Shown one piece after another: positions 49,648 through 59,209 of a stretch of DNA of 64,000 bases (the first letter of the stretch is position 1; each line of letters starts with the position of its first letter). The notes beneath the pieces were generated by a model, which saw nothing but the letters and a program-made list of their open reading frames with translations, made no database searches and was not told the DNA's origin. The position numbers were made by a program, and so were the translations under genes. Source of the DNA: Chryseobacterium gwangjuense (GTDB lineage: Bacteria; Bacteroidota; Bacteroidia; Flavobacteriales; Weeksellaceae). The stretch lies in contig NZ_JAJTNP010000002.1 in assembly GCF_021311115.1 (NCBI RefSeq), positions 434,001-498,000 of the forward strand. The letters run 5' to 3'.

Positions 49648-51189
49648 ATGAATCTTACTAGTATAAAACAGCCCTTTACAGATCTATTTCCGGGAGATTT
49701 TTCAGGAAATCCAATGCAGAGAATGACTCCCAAAGTTTTATTCTCAAGTGTTAGTCCGGAGGAATTTAAAAATCTTAAGCTTATTGTTTTTAATGAAAAA
49801 CTTTCAGAGGAAATAGGATTGGGGAAATATGAAGAAAAGGATCTTGGTTTTCTGGTAGGAAATCATTTACCGGAAAATATTAAACCCTATTCGACGGCTT
49901 ATGCAGGTCACCAGTTTGGAAATTGGGCAGGGCAATTAGGTGATGGCAGGGCAATTTTTGCAGGAGAGATCGAAAATCACTCAGGAAAAAAAACTGAAAT
50001 ACAGTGGAAAGGAGCGGGAGCAACACCCTATTCGAGACACGCAGATGGAAGAGCTGTACTAAGGTCTTCACTTCGGGAATATCTAATGAGCGAAGCAATG
50101 TTTTCTTTGGGAATTCCTACTACCAGAGCGTTGAGCTTGTGTCTTACGGGAGAAAATGTGGTTCGCGATATTTTATATAGTGGCAATCCTCAGGAAGAAA
50201 AAGGAGCAGTAGTGGTAAGAACCGCGGAAAGTTTTTTGAGGTTCGGTCATTTTGAGCTTATGTCTGCACAAAAGGAATATAAAACAGTACAAAACCTTCT
50301 GGATTTTACCATAAATAATTACTTCCCTGAAATTCAGTCTGAAGGGAATCAAAAATATAAAGATTTTTTTGAAAATGTTGCCGAAAGAACGGCTGATCTT
50401 ATGGTGGAATGGTTTAGGGTAGGTTTTGTACATGGTGTTATGAATACGGATAATATGTCGATTCTTGGGCTTACAATAGATTATGGACCATTTTCAATGA
50501 TGGATGAATATGATTTAAATTTCACCTCCAATACCACGGATCTGCCGGGAAGAAGATATGCGTTTGGGAAACAAGGGCAGATTGCTCAATGGAATCTTTG
50601 GCAGCTGGCAAATGCTCTTCACCCTATCATAAAAGATGAAAAATTTTTAGAAGATACATTAAATAAATTCGGAGACTATTTTTGGAAAGAACATGATAAC
50701 ATGTTGTGTAATAAATTCGGGTTCGATCAATTATTAGATATTGACGAAGCCTTTTTTATCAATTGGCAAGGTTTGATGCAGGAAATGCAGTTAGATTACA
50801 CGCTCTTTTTTAATCTGTTGGAAAAAGAAGATGAAAAGCTGGATCTAAAATCTGAGTTTGAAAAAATAGCTTACCTTTTATTAGATGATAAAGCTTTGTC
50901 AAAAATCAAGGATTTTCTTAATCAATATGAATTAAGACTTGAAAAAAATAAAATTTCAAGAACAGAATCTATAGCACTAATGCAAAAAAACAATCCGAAA
51001 TTCATGCTAAGAAATTATCTTCTTTATGAATGTATTGAAGAAATTGAAAACGGAAATACTTTTTTATTAGAAAAACTCATTACAGCGCTCGAAAACCCTT
51101 ACGAAGAAAAATTTCCTGAATTTTCGGTAAAAAGACCGTCAAAATATGATGATGTATCGGGATGTTCTATGCTTTCGTGTAGTTCGTAA
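49648..51189 (+). CDS. selO: SelO/YdiU pseudokinase-type protein adenylyltransferase
   Basis: A 513-residue protein of the SelO (UPF0061/YdiU) family, which has a flipped kinase fold and moves AMP from ATP to Ser/Thr/Tyr side chains of proteins. Hallmarks include YAGHQFGNWAGQLGDGRAI, then QWKGAGATPYSRHADGRAVL, the regulatory SLREYLMSEAM, and RTAESFLRFGHFE. The active centre has FVHGVMNTDNMSILG with the Asn-Thr-Asp-Asn segment and IDYGPFSMMDEY with the metal-binding Asp. The C-terminal SGCSMLSCSS matches the CSS-type end where some homologues have selenocysteine; here it is Cys. The length is normal. SelO in E. coli is linked to redox stress. Confidence 0.95.
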   Translation: MNLTSIKQPFTDLFPGDFSGNPMQRMTPKVLFSSVSPEEFKNLKLIVFNEKLSEEIGLGKYEEKDLGFLVGNHLPENIKPYSTAYAGHQFGNWAGQLGDGRAIFAGEIENHSGKKTEIQWKGAGATPYSRHADGRAVLRSSLREYLMSEAMFSLGIPTTRALSLCLTGENVVRDILYSGNPQEEKGAVVVRTAESFLRFGHFELMSAQKEYKTVQNLLDFTINNYFPEIQSEGNQKYKDFFENVAERTADLMVEWFRVGFVHGVMNTDNMSILGLTIDYGPFSMMDEYDLNFTSNTTDLPGRRYAFGKQGQIAQWNLWQLANALHPIIKDEKFLEDTLNKFGDYFWKEHDNMLCNKFGFDQLLDIDEAFFINWQGLMQEMQLDYTLFFNLLEKEDEKLDLKSEFEKIAYLLLDDKALSKIKDFLNQYELRLEKNKISRTESIALMQKNNPKFMLRNYLLYECIEEIENGNTFLLEKLITALENPYEEKFPEFSVKRPSKYDDVSGCSMLSCSS

Positions 51190-51289
51190 TAATTGAGATA
51201 AAGAAACTTACTGCATTCAGATTGTTGGAAAATTTAAAATAGTTAGTCATTTCAGGTTGTGTTTTTTTATTTTTGCAAAAAATTGAACA

Positions 51290-52564
51290 GTGTCCATACA
51301 ATCAAAACTTTATAGTTTTTTTAAAATAGTTTTCCCTTCTACTTATATAGAATTTGGTGTTTTTCTCTTCTTTCTTTGTGTTTATGGGATTTTGGGATCT
51401 TATATAGCGGTTAACTATACTGTTATTTTTGATAATAGAATTCCTTGGGATGCCTATTTTAGTTTTGACAATCGCTCGATCGTAATGACGGGAGGAAGTT
51501 TTGAACGACATCCTTTGTCATATTATTTTTTTAATTGGCTGCGTGAGTTTGCTTTTCTTTTTTCAGATGGAAAGAAAAATGATGTTTTCAGATTGGTTTT
51601 AGCTTGGGCGAGTAATCTGATGGTGAGTTTAAGTATTGTTCAGATTTTTAAATATTTGAAGAATATCATCAAATTACCTTTATTGATCAGTCTTTTATTG
51701 GTTGTTTTCTTTTCTCTTTTCTCTACAGCTATTTTGCTTTCATTTACCCCTGAAAATTTTACTTACACATTGTTTTTATTAATGTTGTTTAATTATTATG
51801 CAGCGGTAAGGCTTGAAAAAGATAAAAAGATCTCTACTTTGGCTCTCGTTGCCGGGGGAATTACTATTGGAGGGCTTACAATTACTAATTTGGTGAAGGT
51901 TTTTATTCCTGTCTTTTTTGAGAAGAATCTGTTTAAAAATTGGAAAAACCTCATGAATGCTTTTCTAAGAGGCTTGGTGACGGTGGTATGCTTTGTTTTG
52001 CTTTATTTAAACAGGATTGAATTTAAATATCAAAATATTTTTTCTAAAACCAGTAGTCAGTACGAAAAGTTTTCTAATGCAGAACCTGCTTCGATCTGGG
52101 ATATGATTGTTTCTTTCTTTTTCGGAGGAAATATGCTTTTCTCAAGTTTTATTATCAGAGATAAACATAATATGAAAGGCTTTCATTACAAAGGATTATT
52201 TATGGATGTGTATTCATCTCCGATGTTATATTTATTCGTGTTTGTTGTGATGGGACTTTTGGTATGGAGCTATTGTAAGAATTTTAAAAATAAATTTGTT
52301 CAGATTATTACAATATCTCTTGTTTTAGATATCGTTATTCATTGTTTTATGAGATTTGGTCTTCATACGTCTTACATCTACGGAGGGCATTTTGTTTTTG
52401 TATATGTTTTGCTTTTAGGATGGCTTTTTTATGCCTATAAGTCCTCACCGAAAATGTTGTCATTTCTTTCAACAATAGTAGGTGTACTGCTGATGTATTT
52501 AGGCTATAATAATTATTTGAGGATGGAAGAGTTTTTTGACTTTCTGAATAAATTTTATCAATAA
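51290..52564 (+). CDS. DUF6080-like polytopic membrane protein
   Basis: A 424-residue protein starting with GTG at 51290; it has about 9-11 hydrophobic helices spread over its whole length. A polar loop after the first helix reads NRIPWDAYFSFDNRSIVMTG followed by ERHPLSYYFFNWLREF. Such an early Asp/Arg-rich outer loop is common in GT-C-fold glycosyltransferases, but I cannot assign that fold firmly. The name DUF6080 comes from memory of similar Chryseobacterium proteins. It is flanked by a 100-base gap with no clear promoter and by a bidirectional terminator. Function unknown. Confidence 0.72.
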   Translation: MSIQSKLYSFFKIVFPSTYIEFGVFLFFLCVYGILGSYIAVNYTVIFDNRIPWDAYFSFDNRSIVMTGGSFERHPLSYYFFNWLREFAFLFSDGKKNDVFRLVLAWASNLMVSLSIVQIFKYLKNIIKLPLLISLLLVVFFSLFSTAILLSFTPENFTYTLFLLMLFNYYAAVRLEKDKKISTLALVAGGITIGGLTITNLVKVFIPVFFEKNLFKNWKNLMNAFLRGLVTVVCFVLLYLNRIEFKYQNIFSKTSSQYEKFSNAEPASIWDMIVSFFFGGNMLFSSFIIRDKHNMKGFHYKGLFMDVYSSPMLYLFVFVVMGLLVWSYCKNFKNKFVQIITISLVLDIVIHCFMRFGLHTSYIYGGHFVFVYVLLLGWLFYAYKSSPKMLSFLSTIVGVLLMYLGYNNYLRMEEFFDFLNKFYQ

Positions 52565-52594
52565 AAAAAGCTGAGAAATTTCTCAGCTTTTTTT
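52563..52594. terminator. Bidirectional terminator between DUF6080 and SPOR genes
   Basis: A perfect AAAAAAGCTGAGAAA / TTTCTCAGCTTTTTT palindrome lies between two convergent genes. Confidence 0.85.
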
Positions 52595-52612
52595 ATTTTG
52601 TATATCGTGTAA

Positions 52613-53146
52613 TTACTTTGCTTCCGCACAGAATATTCTATATTGTACAGCAATAGCAGATTTGAAATATTCCTTTATTTTAGAAAGATCAGAGGCCGCG
52701 CTTTGCTTAGTGAAGTAGCTTCCTGCTAAAATTTTGTAATTAGGACGTAAAGAAGCATCTGTTTCAACTTTTAGATTTGGAAATCTTTTTCTGAAGTAAG
52801 TTTTGATTTCATTGGCCTCGTCATTGCTCTTTACAGTCGTTATTTGTATTTTGTAACCTAATATTCTAGGGTTTTTTCTGCAGATTTCAGCATTGGTGAG
52901 TTCTCTATTCGGAACTAAAATTTTTGTTGGTTTCGATGGGGTGTCGTCTATGATGTTAGAAGATTTCCCATATGAAACTTTAGAACATTTATCCTCCAGA
53001 CTCGTCAATGCATCATTTACACGAGCGTCCATACTTATCGTAAGTTCTGTACCAGATAATGTATCTTTTTTTACAACCTGTTGTGCATCAATATTATAAA
53101 AACTTATCAGAGATAATATCGAAAATAATTTTATCAAATTTTTCAT
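52613..53146 (-). CDS. SPOR-domain secreted protein
   Basis: A 177-residue protein with a signal peptide (about 1-21, ending YNIDAQQ). A Ser/Asp-rich linker follows, with a possible short helix around DARVNDALTSLEDKC. Residues about 95-177 form a SPOR domain: RILGYKIQITTVKSNDEANE, FRKRFPNLKVETDASLRPNY, YKILAGSYFTKQSAASDLSK and a final helix and strand. SPOR domains bind denuded peptidoglycan glycan strands at the division septum. The Cys pairs (in LEDKCSKV and EICRKN) may form disulfides. A good promoter with a 19-base spacer lies 17-46 bases upstream. Confidence 0.88.
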   Translation of the reverse strand: MKNLIKLFSILSLISFYNIDAQQVVKKDTLSGTELTISMDARVNDALTSLEDKCSKVSYGKSSNIIDDTPSKPTKILVPNRELTNAEICRKNPRILGYKIQITTVKSNDEANEIKTYFRKRFPNLKVETDASLRPNYKILAGSYFTKQSAASDLSKIKEYFKSAIAVQYRIFCAEAK

Positions 53147-53162
53147 TTAAAAGTTGTTTCAG

Positions 53163-53192
53163 CAAATTTATACAAATAAAAAATTATACCAA
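53163..53192 (-). promoter_or_regulatory. Promoter of the SPOR gene (TTG-N19-TAAATTTG)
   Basis: On the minus strand TTG (53192-53190), a 19-base spacer and TAAATTTG (53170-53163) match the consensus exactly, as in gdhA. The leader is about 13 bases. Confidence 0.65.
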
Positions 53193-53275
53193 ACTGAGTT
53201 ATTTAGAATCAATACAAATTAAACTGAAATGATATTTCCCCTTTCTATATGCCGTTAAATTTCTGTTAAATATGT

Positions 53276-53283
53276 TATTTTTG
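53276..53283 (+). promoter_or_regulatory. -7 promoter element for the act operon
   Basis: TATTTTTG matches TAnnTTTG, 48 bases before the actA ATG. The -33 region lacks a clear TTG. Confidence 0.4.
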
Positions 53284-53330
53284 CCGAATTGATTGAATGT
53301 TCAATATTTTACTAACATAAGATAATTTAA

Positions 53331-54698
53331 ATGATTAGTTGGAGAAAGCATTATAAACAAACGTTGGTTGCAATAGGCTTATTGTTATCAACCAGTGCTT
53401 CAATTTACGGGCAAGACGGCGATCCTAAAAACGGAGAGAAACTTTTCAAAGCGAATTGTACTGCATGTCACGCGCTAGACAAACAAGTTGTAGGACCACC
53501 ATTGAAAGGAGTGGTAGAACGAGTTAAGACAGAGGGCGGCAAAGATACAGAGTGGCTTCATAAGTGGATCAAAAACAACAAAGAAGTCAGAGACTCTGGC
53601 GACAAGTACGCCAATGAGATTTTTGAAAAATTTAATAAGACTGAGATGCAGCTCTTTCCTAATCTTACAGATAAGGATATTGATGACATCTTAGCATTCA
53701 CAACTAATCCTCCAGCTCCGGAAGAGAAAAAACCGGAAGCGGGAGTAGCAACTGCAACCGATGCAACTGCTACGGCAGCTCCTGCAAGCAGTACTACAAC
53801 AAGTGTTGTAATTATTTCTCTTTTAGCAATCGCAGGTTTATTAGTTTGGATTTTAATTAAACTAAGACAACTTGTAAAACTAGGTCAGTCTGAAGACTTA
53901 GCTGGGCTAAATGAAACAAGAGTAAAATCTTTCAGCGAAGTTTACGAAAAATACCATTATATAGGAAAAGGAATTATTGCTATTCTTGCAATCCTTGCGA
54001 TGTATGGTGTTTGGAACTGGATCATGTGGATTGGTGTTTATAAAGGATATAAGCCTGAACAACCGATTTACTTCTCTCACAAAATTCACGCTGGAGAACA
54101 GAAAATTGACTGTCAATTATGTCACTCAAGTGCTAAATACGGTAAAGTATCTGAGATTCCTTCTATGAACGTTTGTATGAACTGTCACAAAGCGATTGGT
54201 GAATACAATGCAGATCATTATATGGAACCAGGAAAAGATAAAGCATTCTATGACGGAGAAATCCAGAAAATTTATGCTGCTACAGGTTGGGATCCTGTGA
54301 AACAACAGTATACAGGAAAAACTCAGCCGGTTGAATGGACGAGAATCCACAATATGCCAGACTTTGTTTACTTTAATCACTCTCAGCACGTAGTAGCTGG
54401 TGAACAAGCAATCATTAATTCTTTCAACAAAAAGAATCCTACGAACAAAATTGATGTTGTTTGTAAAGCTTGTCACGGAAAAATCGATACAATGAATGTT
54501 GTTCAGATGGCTAATGATTTCACTATGGGATGGTGTATCGAATGTCACAGAACTACTGAGGTTGATATGAACAACGGTTATAATAAAGAATACTTCAAGA
54601 ATCTACACGACAAGTTGAAAAAACAATACCCTAAAGATGGTGGTAAGATTACTGTAGATGCAATTGGAGGTCTTGAGTGTGGTAAATGTCATTATTAA
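53331..54698 (+). CDS. actA: Alternative complex III subunit ActA, six-haem form
   Basis: A 455-residue cytochrome c subunit. A signal sequence (about 1-27) precedes a monohaem class I cytochrome domain (about 30-130) with CTACH and a downstream Met. A Pro/Ala/Thr linker leads to two membrane helices at about 157-178 and 213-240. The C-terminal multihaem part (about 250-455) has five CxxCH motifs: CQLCH, CMNCH, CKACH, CIECH and CGKCH. In total six haem sites are visible. ActA carries electrons in complex III analogues of Bacteroidota. It is the first gene of the act operon, 22 bases from actB. Confidence 0.94.
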   Translation: MISWRKHYKQTLVAIGLLLSTSASIYGQDGDPKNGEKLFKANCTACHALDKQVVGPPLKGVVERVKTEGGKDTEWLHKWIKNNKEVRDSGDKYANEIFEKFNKTEMQLFPNLTDKDIDDILAFTTNPPAPEEKKPEAGVATATDATATAAPASSTTTSVVIISLLAIAGLLVWILIKLRQLVKLGQSEDLAGLNETRVKSFSEVYEKYHYIGKGIIAILAILAMYGVWNWIMWIGVYKGYKPEQPIYFSHKIHAGEQKIDCQLCHSSAKYGKVSEIPSMNVCMNCHKAIGEYNADHYMEPGKDKAFYDGEIQKIYAATGWDPVKQQYTGKTQPVEWTRIHNMPDFVYFNHSQHVVAGEQAIINSFNKKNPTNKIDVVCKACHGKIDTMNVVQMANDFTMGWCIECHRTTEVDMNNGYNKEYFKNLHDKLKKQYPKDGGKITVDAIGGLECGKCHY

Positions 54699-54720
54699 TA
54701 ACTAAAAATTAGAAGTATAA

Positions 54721-57700
54721 ATGGCTTCAAACAAAATACAATTTAGAAGTATTCATGAACTTAAAGACCCGGCTTTAAATAATAAGCTGGCTCAGAAAGA
54801 GTTTCAGGAAGAAATTCCGGTAGAAGATTTCCTTGGAGATGCTGAACAAAACGGATCTAGTACTTCAAGAAGAGATTTCTTAAAGTTATTAGGATTTTCT
54901 ACTGCAGCAGTTACATTAGCTGCTTGTGAAGCTCCGGTAATTAAAACGATTCCTTATGTGGTAAAACCACATGATATTATTCCGGGAGTTCCTAATTATT
55001 ATGCATCAACATATTTCGATGGATTTGATTTTGCGAGCGTTTTAGTAAAAACACGTGAAGGAAGACCTATCAAAATCGACCCGAACCCGGCAGCTGGTGA
55101 TTTAGGAAAAACCAATGCAAGAGCTCAGGCAAGTGTACTTTCTCTTTATGATAACGATAAAGTAAAGCAGCCTAAGTTTGAAGGTAAAGATGAAACTTTC
55201 GATAAAGTAGATAGTTTTGTTATCAAAGGATTGGAAGAAGCGAAAGCTGCAGGTAAAAGAATTGTGTTATTATCACATTCTTTTGCTTCACCTACGTTCA
55301 AAAAATTATTTGCTGAATTTAAAGCAAAATATCCTACAGCAGAATTAGTAACTTATGATGCTTTCCCTTACGCTGCAGCATTAGACGCAGCTCAGGAAGT
55401 TTTCGGACAAAGAGCATTGCCTGTTTACGATCTTAAAGGATCTGAATTGGTAGTTGCTTTCCAAGCTGATTTCTTAGGTGATTACAACGCAGGAAGTTTA
55501 GAAACTTCTTATGCAGCAGCAAGAAAACCGGGTGCAAACATGTTGAGACACGTACAAGTAGAATCAAACATGTCTATCACTGGTGCTAATGCTGACGAAA
55601 GAATCAGATTAAAACCAAGTGCCGTAAACAAAACTTTAGTTGAAGTTTACAATGCAATCGTAGGAGGTGGTACTTCAGATAAAACGGCTTCTGAATTAGC
55701 TAAGGAATTATTGGCAAAAGGAAGCAAAGCTGTTGTTTTTGCTGATGGTTCTAAAGGTGCTCAGGTTTTAGCTCACTTAATTAACCAAAAATTAGGTTCA
55801 GTTGCTTTCACAGGTAAAGCAAACTTCCTAAAAGATTTCGATAAAGCAAGATTCCAGGAATTCCTAGGATGGGTAAATGCAGGTCAGGTTGGTGTATTGA
55901 TCGCTAACAATGTGGACCCTATTTATTCTTACCACAAAGGAGAAGATTTCAAAAAATCTTTATCTAAAGTTCCTTATGTAATCGCAGTTGCTGATAAGAA
56001 AAATGAAATGTACAAAGCAGCTAAGGCTGTAATTCCTGTAGCTAACTGGCTAGAATCTTGGGGTGATATTGAGCCTCAGACAGGTGTATATTCATTAATG
56101 CAGCCAACAATCCAGAAAATCTACAAATCAAGACAGATCGAAGAATCTCTATTGGTTTGGAAGAATGGTAAAAACAATGCTGCAAATAATTATTATGATT
56201 ATTTAAAAGCTAATGCTTCTTCTATCTTAGGAGGAACTTCTTTCAACAAAGCTTTATATAATGGTATCAATGTTTCTCCAAATGCTACGACTTTGGCTTA
56301 CGCAGGAGGAAATGGTGCACAAGCTGCTGCTGAATTAAGTGGATTCAAAGCTTCTGATTTAGAATTGGTATTATATACTAAGACTTCTATGGGAGACGGT
56401 ACTCAGGCAAACAACCCTTGGTTGCAGGAATTACCAGATCCATTAACAAGAATGTCTTGGGATAACTACTTGACTATTTCTCCGAAAGATGCAGAAAGAT
56501 TAGGTATTGATAATGATCTTAATGCGAGAATGCAGTTAGATGGTTCTATCGTAAACCTTACTGTAAACGGAGTAACAATAAAAGATGTTCCTGTATTCGT
56601 ACAACCAGGACAAGCTGACGGATCTGTAGGTCTTGCGCTTGGTTATGGTAAAAAAGATTCAGGAGCTACAGCTGATACTGGTGTAAATGCTTATCCTTTA
56701 TTCGACGGTTCTAACTTAGTTCTTGCTAATGCTAAAATCGAAAAAACAGGAGAAGACCACGAATTTGCGGGTATCCAGCTTCAAAACACTCTAATGGGTC
56801 GTTACGAAATTGCTAAAGAAGTTCCTTTAACGGAATTCTTAAACGTAGCATTCGACGATGAGCACAAAGGATGGAATAAGCCTTTGGAATACCACACGAT
56901 CAGTGGAGCTCTTCCTGCAAGAAAGATTGACCTTTGGGATGCTTTCGATGATACGGATGGTCCTCACTTCAACTTATCAATCGACTTGAACTCTTGTACA
57001 GGTTGTGGAGCATGTATTATTGCTTGTCAGGCTGAGAACAACGTTCCTGTTGTAGGTAAAGAAGAGATCAGAATGTCTAGAGATATGTATTGGTTAAGAA
57101 TTGACCGTTACTATTCTTCAAGACAAAAAGTAGAAGTTTATGAAGGATTAAGAGATGGATTGGCTGTTCCTGAATTGTACGGAACCGCTTACGGTGACGG
57201 AGGTGCATTGAACCACCCTGCTGATAATCCAGATGTAATCTTCCAGCCGGTAATGTGTCAGCACTGTAACCACGCTCCATGTGAAACGGTATGTCCGGTT
57301 GCGGCTACTTCACACGGTAAGCAAGGTCAAAACCACATGGCTTACAACAGATGTATCGGTACAAGATATTGTGCAAACAACTGTCCTTATAAAGTAAGAC
57401 GTTTCAACTGGTTTACATATAACCTAAACGATAAGTTCGATTTCAACATGAACAACGATTTAGGAAGAATGGTACTTAACCCGGATGTTGTTGTAAGAAC
57501 AAGAGGGGTTATGGAGAAATGTTCAATGTGTATCCAGGAAACTCAGGCTACAATCTTAGCTGCTAAGAGAGAAAACAGAAAAGTAACAGACAATGAATTC
57601 AAAAATTCTTGTGCTTGTGCTGCTGCTTGTTCTACCGGAGCAATGACGTTTGGAGACATGAATGACAAAGAATCTGAAGTAAGAGAACTATACTCTAGCA

Positions 57701-57786
57701 ACAGAAGATATTATTTACTAGAAGAGATCGGAACAAAACCAAACGTGTTCTATCACACTAAAGTAAGAAACAGAGTAGAAAAATAA
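54721..57786 (+). CDS. actB: Alternative complex III subunit ActB (TAT-variant molybdopterin-like and Fe-S)
   Basis: A 1021-residue periplasmic subunit. A twin-arginine-like signal sits in the odd place typical of ActB: SRRDFLKLLG, Arg50-Arg51, followed by a possible lipobox LAAC. The large N-terminal part (to about residue 740) resembles molybdopterin oxidoreductases but should lack cofactor, as in other ActB. The C-terminal part (about 745-1010) is an FdhB-like Fe-S domain with CTGCGACIIAC, CQHCNHAPCETVCP, CIGTRYCANNCPY, CSMCIQETQ and NSCACAAACSTGAM. These fit three [4Fe-4S] and one [3Fe-4S] clusters. The last motif has Ser where Pro is usual and an additional Cys. Confidence 0.95.
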   Translation: MASNKIQFRSIHELKDPALNNKLAQKEFQEEIPVEDFLGDAEQNGSSTSRRDFLKLLGFSTAAVTLAACEAPVIKTIPYVVKPHDIIPGVPNYYASTYFDGFDFASVLVKTREGRPIKIDPNPAAGDLGKTNARAQASVLSLYDNDKVKQPKFEGKDETFDKVDSFVIKGLEEAKAAGKRIVLLSHSFASPTFKKLFAEFKAKYPTAELVTYDAFPYAAALDAAQEVFGQRALPVYDLKGSELVVAFQADFLGDYNAGSLETSYAAARKPGANMLRHVQVESNMSITGANADERIRLKPSAVNKTLVEVYNAIVGGGTSDKTASELAKELLAKGSKAVVFADGSKGAQVLAHLINQKLGSVAFTGKANFLKDFDKARFQEFLGWVNAGQVGVLIANNVDPIYSYHKGEDFKKSLSKVPYVIAVADKKNEMYKAAKAVIPVANWLESWGDIEPQTGVYSLMQPTIQKIYKSRQIEESLLVWKNGKNNAANNYYDYLKANASSILGGTSFNKALYNGINVSPNATTLAYAGGNGAQAAAELSGFKASDLELVLYTKTSMGDGTQANNPWLQELPDPLTRMSWDNYLTISPKDAERLGIDNDLNARMQLDGSIVNLTVNGVTIKDVPVFVQPGQADGSVGLALGYGKKDSGATADTGVNAYPLFDGSNLVLANAKIEKTGEDHEFAGIQLQNTLMGRYEIAKEVPLTEFLNVAFDDEHKGWNKPLEYHTISGALPARKIDLWDAFDDTDGPHFNLSIDLNSCTGCGACIIACQAENNVPVVGKEEIRMSRDMYWLRIDRYYSSRQKVEVYEGLRDGLAVPELYGTAYGDGGALNHPADNPDVIFQPVMCQHCNHAPCETVCPVAATSHGKQGQNHMAYNRCIGTRYCANNCPYKVRRFNWFTYNLNDKFDFNMNNDLGRMVLNPDVVVRTRGVMEKCSMCIQETQATILAAKRENRKVTDNEFKNSCACAAACSTGAMTFGDMNDKESEVRELYSSNRRYYLLEEIGTKPNVFYHTKVRNRVEK

Positions 57787-57811
57787 AGTTTAAATAATAA
57801 ATAGGTAAAAA

Positions 57812-59209
57812 ATGTCAGGACATTACGAAGCTCCGATAAGGGAACCTCTAATTATTGGTCACAAAACTTATCACGATATCACAGAAGATATTGCACGACC
57901 TATCGAAGAAAGAGCAGGTAAATTATGGTGGATTTCATTATATGCAGCCTTAGTTCTATTCATCTATGGATTCGGATGTATCGCTTATACTATCGGAACA
58001 GGTATTGGAGCATGGGGGCTTAACAGAACTATTAACTGGGGTTGGGATATCACCAACTTCGTATGGTGGGTAGGTATCGGTCACGCCGGAACACTTATCT
58101 CCGCAGTATTATTATTATTTAGACAGAGATGGAGAATGTCTGTAAACAGATCTGCAGAGGCGATGACGATCTTTGCGGTTGTACAGGCGGCTATCTTCCC
58201 GGTAATTCACATGGGTAGAGTTTGGGTAGGATATTGGGTATTCCCTTTACCAAACCAGTTCGGTTCTCTTTGGGGGAACTTCAACTCTCCTCTACTTTGG
58301 GACGTATTTGCGATCTCTACGTATTTCTCAGTATCAACTGTATTCTGGTTCATGGGACTAATCCCTGACTTTGCAATGATCAGAGATAGAGCTAAAACTC
58401 CTTGGACTAAGAAAATTTATACATTCCTAGCATTCGGTTGGGGTGGTAAAGCAAAACACTGGCAAAGATTCGAAGAACTTTCTTTGGTTCTTGCAGGTTT
58501 GGCAACTCCACTTGTATTCTCAGTACACACTACCGTATCTTTTGACTTCGCAACTTCGGTTATTAAAGGATGGCACTCTACGATCTATCCTCCTTACTTC
58601 GTTGCTGGTGCGATCTTCTCAGGATTTGCAATGGTACAAACACTATTGTTAGTTGCTAGAAAAGTGTGTCATCTTGAAGACTATATTACAATGTATCATA
58701 TCGAAATTATGAACATCGTAATCATCTTAACAGGTGGTATGGTAACTGTAGCTTATGCAACTGAATATTTCATCGGATGGTATTCTGGATCTAGATTTGA
58801 AGACTTTACTTATCTTTCTCCGGGTGCTGCTGTTGGACCTTACTGGTGGGCTTTCTGGTCACTAATTATTTGTAACCTTGTTGTTCCTGCTTCTTTCTGG
58901 TTCAAGAGACTAAGAACGAACATTATCTGGACATTTATCGTTGCATTAATTATCAACATCGGTATGTGGTTTGAGCGTTTTGATATCATCGTTATCAACC
59001 TTTCAAGAGACTACTTACCTGGTTCTTGGACGATGTTTAAGCCAACAATTATTGACGTGGGTGTATACTTAGGAACGATCGGATTCTTCTCTGTATTATT
59101 CTTATTATATGCAAGAACATTCCCTGTAATTGCACAGGCTGAATTAAAATCGATTTTGAAAATCTCAGGTGAAACTTATAAAGCAAAAGAAGGAGATGAG
59201 CACCACTAA
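57812..59209 (+). CDS. actC: Alternative complex III subunit ActC (NrfD/PsrC-like)
   Basis: A 465-residue inner-membrane protein with about ten helices in the NrfD/PsrC arrangement. Key polar residues are GHAGTLISAVLLLFRQRWRM at about 90-109, MGRVWVGYWVFPLPNQFG, GWHSTIYPPYFVAGAIFSGF and VAYATEYFIGWYSGSRFE. In ACIII this subunit holds a quinol site beside the Fe-S subunit ActB and a proton route. It lies 25 bases after actB, and the actD start overlaps its end by 14 bases, so translation is coupled. Confidence 0.95.
   Translation: MSGHYEAPIREPLIIGHKTYHDITEDIARPIEERAGKLWWISLYAALVLFIYGFGCIAYTIGTGIGAWGLNRTINWGWDITNFVWWVGIGHAGTLISAVLLLFRQRWRMSVNRSAEAMTIFAVVQAAIFPVIHMGRVWVGYWVFPLPNQFGSLWGNFNSPLLWDVFAISTYFSVSTVFWFMGLIPDFAMIRDRAKTPWTKKIYTFLAFGWGGKAKHWQRFEELSLVLAGLATPLVFSVHTTVSFDFATSVIKGWHSTIYPPYFVAGAIFSGFAMVQTLLLVARKVCHLEDYITMYHIEIMNIVIILTGGMVTVAYATEYFIGWYSGSRFEDFTYLSPGAAVGPYWWAFWSLIICNLVVPASFWFKRLRTNIIWTFIVALIINIGMWFERFDIIVINLSRDYLPGSWTMFKPTIIDVGVYLGTIGFFSVLFLLYARTFPVIAQAELKSILKISGETYKAKEGDEHH

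Noticed and set aside
54721..57786. A working molybdoenzyme
   Set aside because: The N-terminal part resembles molybdopterin oxidoreductases, but operon order and the C-terminal Fe-S domain identify ActB, which in characterised complexes carries no molybdenum cofactor.
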